Below the pieces are notes generated by a model that worked only from the letters and a program-made list of their open reading frames with translations, did not search any database and was not told the DNA's origin. A DNA stretch of 12,012 nucleotides from Chloroflexota bacterium (GTDB lineage: Bacteria; Chloroflexota; Anaerolineae; Anaerolineales; UBA4823). Both the position numbers and the translations under genes were made by a program. The DNA is taken from positions 1 through 12,012 of the forward strand of contig JAAZNS010000066.1 in assembly GCA_012798185.1 (NCBI GenBank), in the 5' to 3' direction. This document shows positions 7,529-12,012 of this stretch, piece after piece (position 1 is the stretch's first letter; every line of letters begins with the position of its first letter).

Positions 7529-8940
7529 ACGCGCCACAGGTATGGATATTTTTCCCGGCTATACTTGCCTTGTTGCTCATGGTTTTTCAAAGATGGTGGA
7601 AAGTTGGAGCGCTTGTAGCTGCTACATTTACTCTTGGATTAGCAGGTTTTGCATATTTGGTTCCGATTGGCGAGAAATATAAATTACTCTTTTGGAACAT
7701 CGAAATCTCAGATTCGTTGAGTGTATTAGGGCGCAGGTTAATTCTCTCATCGGATGATCGCACTATTCTGATATTGATCTATGTGTCCGTCTCGTTTTGG
7801 ATCATTGGGGCGCTGGTTTCTGCATCGAATCGATTATTTACACCATTAAGTATAGGGGTATCTGTTTTACTGATTGCTGCACTGGCAATCGAACCTTTCT
7901 TATATGCAGCAATTATTTTAGAAATGATGGTTTTAGTATGCGTTATATTATTGATTAAACCCGGGAAGGCAAGCAATCGTGGTGTCATCAGATTATTGAC
8001 CTTTCAAACGCTGGCAATGCCTTTTATCTTATTCACCGGCTGGTTATTAACTGGAGTGGAAGTTAATCCAGAGGATTCATCACTGGTATCGCAGGCAGCC
8101 ATATTAATGGCGATTGGATTTGGATTATTATTCTCGATTTTTCCTTTTCACTCCTGGATCCCGCTGCTTGCCGAAGAGGCAGATCCAATATCGGTAAGTT
8201 TTGTGTTTTTTATCCTGCCATTAGTGATCGGTTTATTGGGGATAAGTTTTATTGATCGATTTTCCTGGTTATACACAACATCTTGGTTGTATGTGTATTT
8301 GAGATTTTCAGGGGTTTTAATGGTGATTTTTGGGTCTGTATGGTCGATTTTCCAAAGAAACCTTGCGCGGTTAATGGGCTTTGCAGTCATCATTGAAATC
8401 GGTTATTCTTTGTTGACTATCTCGCTCGGTTTGGGTCCAATCCAAAATCGACCGCTGATGGGTTTATTTTTTACTTCTTTACTACCCCGTGGGATCAGTT
8501 ATGGATTATGGGCGTTATCATTATCAGTTATTTTAAAAGATCGAAAATTGTTAGATTATCATGCAATTCGGGGAGTGGCATACCAGTATCCCTTTGTTGT
8601 AGTTGGGATTACGATGGCAGTGCTTTCATTAATAGGTTTTCCGCTCACTGCTGGATACACTAACCATAGCGGGTTATGGCAATATTTGAACGAACAATTT
8701 CCTCTTGCAGCACAAATTGTCATCATTGGGAGTGTTGGGCTGACTTTTGGATTATTCAGAAGTTTGATATATATGTTCCAAACCAGAGAAGCAATGGCTT
8801 GGGAGATTCATGAAAAAACGGGGGAAAGAATTCTAATCGGTTTAGCTTGTGCCAGCCTGGTAATATTTGGATTGCTCCCCCAGTTGTATACTTCTGCATT
8901 GATCAATATGGGGTTATCTTTTTTGAATATTACTCCATAG
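7525..8940 (+). CDS. Divergent NuoN/NuoM-like (HyfF-like) antiporter-type membrane subunit
   Basis: A 471-residue membrane protein with about 13-14 predicted helices. Complex I signatures can be read in order: a TM5-like helix with E133 (AIILEMMVLVCVILL), then FPFHSWIPLLAEEADPISV (206-224), which matches PFHxWxPDxxEGAPTPV of NuoN/NuoM, then NLARLMGFAVIIEIGY (279-294), like the RLLAYSSIxHxGY helix, and GFPLTAGYTNHSG (371-383), like GxPxTAGFxGKF. Differences from the canonical proton path are L202 where the TM7 lysine is expected, E291 at the usual histidine position in the SSIxHxGY motif, and H381 at the late lysine. E133 is retained. It is the last gene of the tight run; the next gene has its own promoter. 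No hydrophilic redox subunit follows. Membership of the proton-conducting membrane transporter family is well supported; partner and substrate are not. Confidence 0.78.
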   Translation: MNAPQVWIFFPAILALLLMVFQRWWKVGALVAATFTLGLAGFAYLVPIGEKYKLLFWNIEISDSLSVLGRRLILSSDDRTILILIYVSVSFWIIGALVSASNRLFTPLSIGVSVLLIAALAIEPFLYAAIILEMMVLVCVILLIKPGKASNRGVIRLLTFQTLAMPFILFTGWLLTGVEVNPEDSSLVSQAAILMAIGFGLLFSIFPFHSWIPLLAEEADPISVSFVFFILPLVIGLLGISFIDRFSWLYTTSWLYVYLRFSGVLMVIFGSVWSIFQRNLARLMGFAVIIEIGYSLLTISLGLGPIQNRPLMGLFFTSLLPRGISYGLWALSLSVILKDRKLLDYHAIRGVAYQYPFVVVGITMAVLSLIGFPLTAGYTNHSGLWQYLNEQFPLAAQIVIIGSVGLTFGLFRSLIYMFQTREAMAWEIHEKTGERILIGLACASLVIFGLLPQLYTSALINMGLSFLNITP

Positions 8941-9147
8941 CCGAAGCATCCTTGCGAAAAATTACCTGTTGATGTAAAAAACTCCAATCTGACAACTATC
9001 ATCCCATATCGCTATTTGTGATGATTATGAAAGGTTAATCATCCATGAGAAATCGATTTTTTGTAAAAGTATGTTTTTCCCCCATGCTATAATCTAGTCA
9101 GGGTTAGGATTAATTCCCAGAAAGATAATCAACGAGGAGATTACCCG
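8941..9147 (+). promoter_or_regulatory. Intergenic region with extended -10 promoter (9085-9093) and Shine-Dalgarno site
   Basis: TGC-TATAAT at 9085-9093 is a perfect extended -10 element, placing transcription start near 9100. No good -35 hexamer sits 16-18 nt upstream, as is usual for extended -10 promoters; TTGTAA at 9061-9066 is 21 nt away. GAGGAG at 9134-9139 lies 8 nt before ATG 9148 and is the best ribosome binding site in the window. Upstream, an 8-bp inverted repeat (GATGATTA 9020-9027 with TAATCATC 9036-9043) lies before a run of six T at 9057-9062; it is AT-rich and the T run is distant, so a terminator role for the membrane run is doubtful. Nothing else is evident in this gap. Confidence 0.65.
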
Positions 9148-10326
9148 ATGGATATTGAGCATATTCAAAAAAATGTGGATTGGCTTGATGAAGAGCGCCG
9201 AAAAGATAAAAGCATTTTAGTGAAGTTAGAAGAGAGAATGACGGCACTTGAGGGCAATCTTTCAACGACGATCAAACAAATTAAAGATTTGGGAAGCGAA
9301 TTAACCCGGATTTCTGCTATTATTACCCGGATGAACCAGTTCGACGAAGCATTGCTGCAACAGCGGATTGAAACGAAGCAAAGCGTCGACGAACTCGAGA
9401 AATCATTTAAAAAAAGGGAAGAGGAAGCCGAAAAAGTCCGCCGTATTGAAATTAAATCCTTAGATAGCAGTATTGCCGAAATTCGAAAAGAATTAGGCGC
9501 AATCCCCGAGATAAAACGAAATTTGCAATCGCGGCTGGATGAAGAGGTCAGGTTATCCCGAATGATCGATGAAATTCGAGAAAAAATCGAAGTATTACGC
9601 AGAAATGAGGAAGAATTTACCCGTTCTCACCGTGTATTGGAAGATAACCGCCGGCAGGATGGAAAACGCATTCTGGATGTGCAGGGTGAAGTAGCGGCAT
9701 TGCGAAAGCTTGTGGATGATCAACGCGGCAAGATGGAAATCGCCTCTGCAAATTTACGCAAAGCGGAAAACCGGCTTAATGAATTAATCACCATAGAAAA
9801 TGAACGCCGTCAAGCTATGGATAGTTTTATAGAAAATCAAGCGTTGATTCAAGTCGAACGTGAAAAACTATGGAAGGAATGGCAGGTAAAGTTTGACCAA
9901 ATCGATAAAGAATCTAATGAGATCGAAGCCAGTTTACAAGGGCTGGATGCCACGCATCGAGCGGTGAAAAGAGCACAGCAATCGCTGGATGATCTTTCTC
10001 AGAAAGTCGAGCGCCGCATCAATGAAATGACAGAAATGCAAAAATTGGCTGAAGAACGGTTTCGACAGGAATGGGTTACTTTTAAAGCAGATGACCAGAA
10101 ACGTTGGACAAACTATACCTTGATTCAGGAGGAGCAGCGTAATGAGGCAGAGCGTCATTTTCAAAAACTAACCGAAAGAATGGCGGCTATCGAAGATGCT
10201 GCTCAGGAAAATCAGGATATGCTGCAGCAAATCCATGATCACACCGAAAAGCGATTGCAAAGTTTACTGAATATAGCGCATGAATGGGTTACATCGTACG
10301 AAGAAGATATTGGCAAAGTCAAATAA
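9148..10326 (+). CDS. Coiled-coil protein of unknown function, 392 aa
   Basis: I do not recognise a named family. The protein is almost entirely charged helix, rich in Glu, Lys, Arg and Gln, with heptad-like spacing of Leu/Ile throughout. It has no cysteine, a single proline (P120, in LGAIPEIKRN) that probably marks a hinge, no signal peptide and no membrane segment. It thus looks like a cytosolic rod of two long coiled-coil stretches, roughly 15-115 and 122-375. Aromatics cluster late (W242, W245, W309, W320, W380), which may mark interaction surfaces. Similarity to SMC, myosin-like or chemoreceptor coils would be compositional and should not be used for naming. It has its own extended -10 promoter and a strong ribosome binding site, and is followed after 18 nt by selB, so the two probably share a transcript. 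No functional link to selenocysteine is known to me. Confidence 0.82.
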   Translation: MDIEHIQKNVDWLDEERRKDKSILVKLEERMTALEGNLSTTIKQIKDLGSELTRISAIITRMNQFDEALLQQRIETKQSVDELEKSFKKREEEAEKVRRIEIKSLDSSIAEIRKELGAIPEIKRNLQSRLDEEVRLSRMIDEIREKIEVLRRNEEEFTRSHRVLEDNRRQDGKRILDVQGEVAALRKLVDDQRGKMEIASANLRKAENRLNELITIENERRQAMDSFIENQALIQVEREKLWKEWQVKFDQIDKESNEIEASLQGLDATHRAVKRAQQSLDDLSQKVERRINEMTEMQKLAEERFRQEWVTFKADDQKRWTNYTLIQEEQRNEAERHFQKLTERMAAIEDAAQENQDMLQQIHDHTEKRLQSLLNIAHEWVTSYEEDIGKVK

Positions 10327-10344
10327 TTTCTACGAGAAACGCAT

Positions 10345-12012
10345 ATGCAAGTGATTGGAACTGCGGGTCATGTTGATCATGGGAAATCTGCCCTGGTAGA
10401 AGCCATTACAGGGATCCATCCTGATCGTTTGAAAGAAGAACGCGAACGCGAGATGACGATTGACCTGGGGTTTGCCTGGCTTACACTGCCGGGCGGGGAG
10501 GAAATCGGCATTGTTGATGTTCCAGGTCATCGGGATTTTATTGAAAACATGCTGGCGGGTGTTGGAGGAATCGATGCGGTTATCTTAGTCATCGCTGCTG
10601 ATGAAGGTGTAATGCCGCAGACCCGTGAGCATTTGGCAATCTTGGATCTTTTGCAAATTCAATCAGGGCTTGTTGCCTTAACAAAAATCGATTTAATTAC
10701 AGATCATGACTGGCTGGATTTGGTTGAAGATGATATCCGCAAATTGTTAATTGGAACCACACTAGAAAATGCGCCGATTTATCGCGTATCCAGCAAGACG
10801 AAAGATGGAATTCCTGAACTGATTAATGGAATTGAACAATGCGTGCGCAGCCGTCCATTGCGTATTAATCTTGGAAAGCCGCGTCTGCCTGTCGATCGTG
10901 TTTTTACCATGCCGGGTTTTGGAACAGTGGTAACCGGAACATTGAATAATGGCTCATTTATGGTGGGAGATGAAATCGAAATATTACCCTCCGGTAAAAA
11001 AGGGCGAATACGCGGGCTGCAAACTCATCGAAAAAAGGTCGAAACGGTTTATCCTGGCAGCCGTACCGCGATAAATATATCTGGGGTGGATTTGGGTGAG
11101 ATTTCACGCGGCGAAATGGTTGTAAAGCCTTCGACATATCAACCTTCCCGTTTAATCGATGTATTTTTCCGCTTGCTGCCCGATGCCGGTCAGCCATTAA
11201 AACATGATAACCAGGTTAAATTGTTCATTGGATCGAGTGAAACCCTGGCGCGGGTTAGGCTGCTGGGTAAAGAAAAATTGACCCAGGGAGAAGAAGGGTG
11301 GCTGCAATTGGAAACAAATCATCCGATTGTAGCTTTCCGCGGCGACCGTTTCATCCTGCGCCGACCTTCTCCCGGAGAAACTATTGGCGGTGGTTTTGTG
11401 GTTGATGCTTTGCCCCAAACGAGATATAAGCGTTTTTCTTTAAAAGTGTTGGACAGGTTGAATGCATTAGCGCAAGGCGCTCCAGAAGATGTCATTCAAC
11501 AAACAGTTCAAGAATCGGGTGCTTTATCTTTCAGGGAAATAATCGAGCGAACGAACCTAGAAGAGCAATCTGCTTTGCAAATTATTAACCAGCTCATTCA
11601 AAATGGAATCTTAAAAGCGCTGGGAAGTTTAGAATCCGGCTCAGGAATTCAAGTAATTTCCGCTGAATTGATTACAACGGTTGCGTATTGGGAGTATATA
11701 CAGAAACAGATACTGGATGAAATTTCTAAATTCCATCAATTAAATCCATTGAAACTTGGAATGCCGCGCGAAGAACTACGAAGCCGCATAAAAATGAATC
11801 CCCGGATTTTTATTCTAGCAGTAGCCGATTTGGTGAAAAATGGTGAACTGGTTGAAATAAAGACTTTACTCAAGCGCAAGAACTTTAGTGTTCAATTCAG
11901 CGCTACTCAGCAGGCAAAAATCGATGCGTTGATCGCGAAAATGAAAACAAATCCATTTCTCACCCCGTCGGTAAAAGAATGTCAGAACGAAATCGGGGAA
12001 GCATTATATGAG
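10345..12012 (+). CDS. selB: Selenocysteine-specific translation elongation factor SelB (3' end outside window)
   Basis: GTPase that delivers selenocysteyl-tRNA(Sec) to ribosomes at UGA codons marked by a SECIS hairpin. The visible 556 residues cover most of the protein (the family is about 610-640). The G domain has AGHVDHGKS (7-15), the SelB-type switch I DRLKEEREREMTIDLGFAWL (27-46), DVPGH (58-62) and TKID (113-116). Domain II starts near 172 with DRVFTMPGFGTVVTGTL, then domain III, then the winged-helix repeats of the SECIS-binding arm from about 365, including NPLKLGMPREELRSRI; the last visible part lies in the final winged helix. The MTIDLGFAW motif separates it from EF-Tu and IF2-gamma. 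A weak GAGAAA (10334-10339) precedes ATG 10345, 18 nt after the coiled-coil gene. The frame is intact to the window end, so truncation is only a window effect. Confidence 0.95.
   Translation, partial: MQVIGTAGHVDHGKSALVEAITGIHPDRLKEEREREMTIDLGFAWLTLPGGEEIGIVDVPGHRDFIENMLAGVGGIDAVILVIAADEGVMPQTREHLAILDLLQIQSGLVALTKIDLITDHDWLDLVEDDIRKLLIGTTLENAPIYRVSSKTKDGIPELINGIEQCVRSRPLRINLGKPRLPVDRVFTMPGFGTVVTGTLNNGSFMVGDEIEILPSGKKGRIRGLQTHRKKVETVYPGSRTAINISGVDLGEISRGEMVVKPSTYQPSRLIDVFFRLLPDAGQPLKHDNQVKLFIGSSETLARVRLLGKEKLTQGEEGWLQLETNHPIVAFRGDRFILRRPSPGETIGGGFVVDALPQTRYKRFSLKVLDRLNALAQGAPEDVIQQTVQESGALSFREIIERTNLEEQSALQIINQLIQNGILKALGSLESGSGIQVISAELITTVAYWEYIQKQILDEISKFHQLNPLKLGMPREELRSRIKMNPRIFILAVADLVKNGELVEIKTLLKRKNFSVQFSATQQAKIDALIAKMKTNPFLTPSVKECQNEIGEALYE

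Noticed and set aside
5348..8940. Calling the membrane genes a DabAB inorganic-carbon pump, an Mrp antiporter or a normal complex I
   Set aside because: No DabA-like zinc protein, no MrpB/D/E/F/G set and no hydrophilic Nuo subunits are encoded here.
9020..9062. Terminator after the membrane operon
   Set aside because: The 8-bp stem is AT-rich with an 8-nt loop and the T run starts about 13 nt beyond it; not convincing.
94..11418. Small minus-strand and alternate-frame open frames across the window, for example 1553-1873, 8148-8393 and 11197-11418
   Set aside because: All lie inside well-supported + strand genes, lack family features and ribosome binding sites, and look like reading-frame shadows.

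Overview
The window looks like a chromosomal segment of an anaerobic member of the Chloroflexota, most likely class Anaerolineae. This is an inference from AT-leaning coding, the style of the conserved hypothetical and complex-I-like proteins, and gene content (threonine synthase, hydantoinase, SelB). No rRNA, tRNA or other taxonomic marker is present to prove it. All genes lie on the + strand and the segment is densely coded. There are no IS elements, CRISPR arrays, tRNAs or gene-free stretches over 300 bases.

Region 1 (1-3315) is an amino-acid and cell-envelope run: the 3' two-thirds of threonine synthase (thrC), an overlapping GtrB/DPM1-type membrane glycosyltransferase, and a 488-residue fold-type II PLP enzyme of uncertain substrate. 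It ends at a 12-bp inverted repeat that is a plausible terminator.

Region 2 (3368-8940) is a tight run of five genes with junctions of -4, 10, 15 and -4 nt. It holds a conserved 183-aa protein of unknown function, a dihydropyrimidinase/D-hydantoinase with a complete set of metal ligands, and three membrane proteins. The membrane proteins resemble, in order, an ND5/NuoL-like subunit with a C-terminal lateral region, a HyfE/NuoK-like subunit, and an ND2/ND4 (NuoN/NuoM)-like subunit. The order matches hyfD-hyfE-hyfF of hydrogenase-4, but no hydrogenase, NADH-dehydrogenase or ferredoxin subunit is in the window. By eye alignment, the lysines and the glutamate that form the proton path in canonical antiporter-like subunits are mostly replaced. 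This divergent, apparently stand-alone membrane module is the most interesting item here.

Region 3 (8941-12012) begins with an intergenic stretch carrying a consensus extended -10 promoter. It drives a 392-aa, almost entirely coiled-coil protein, followed 18 nt later by selB, the selenocysteine-specific elongation factor, cut by the window end in its C-terminal winged-helix domains. The SelB gene implies that the organism makes selenoproteins, but no selenoprotein, selA, selC or selD is visible here.
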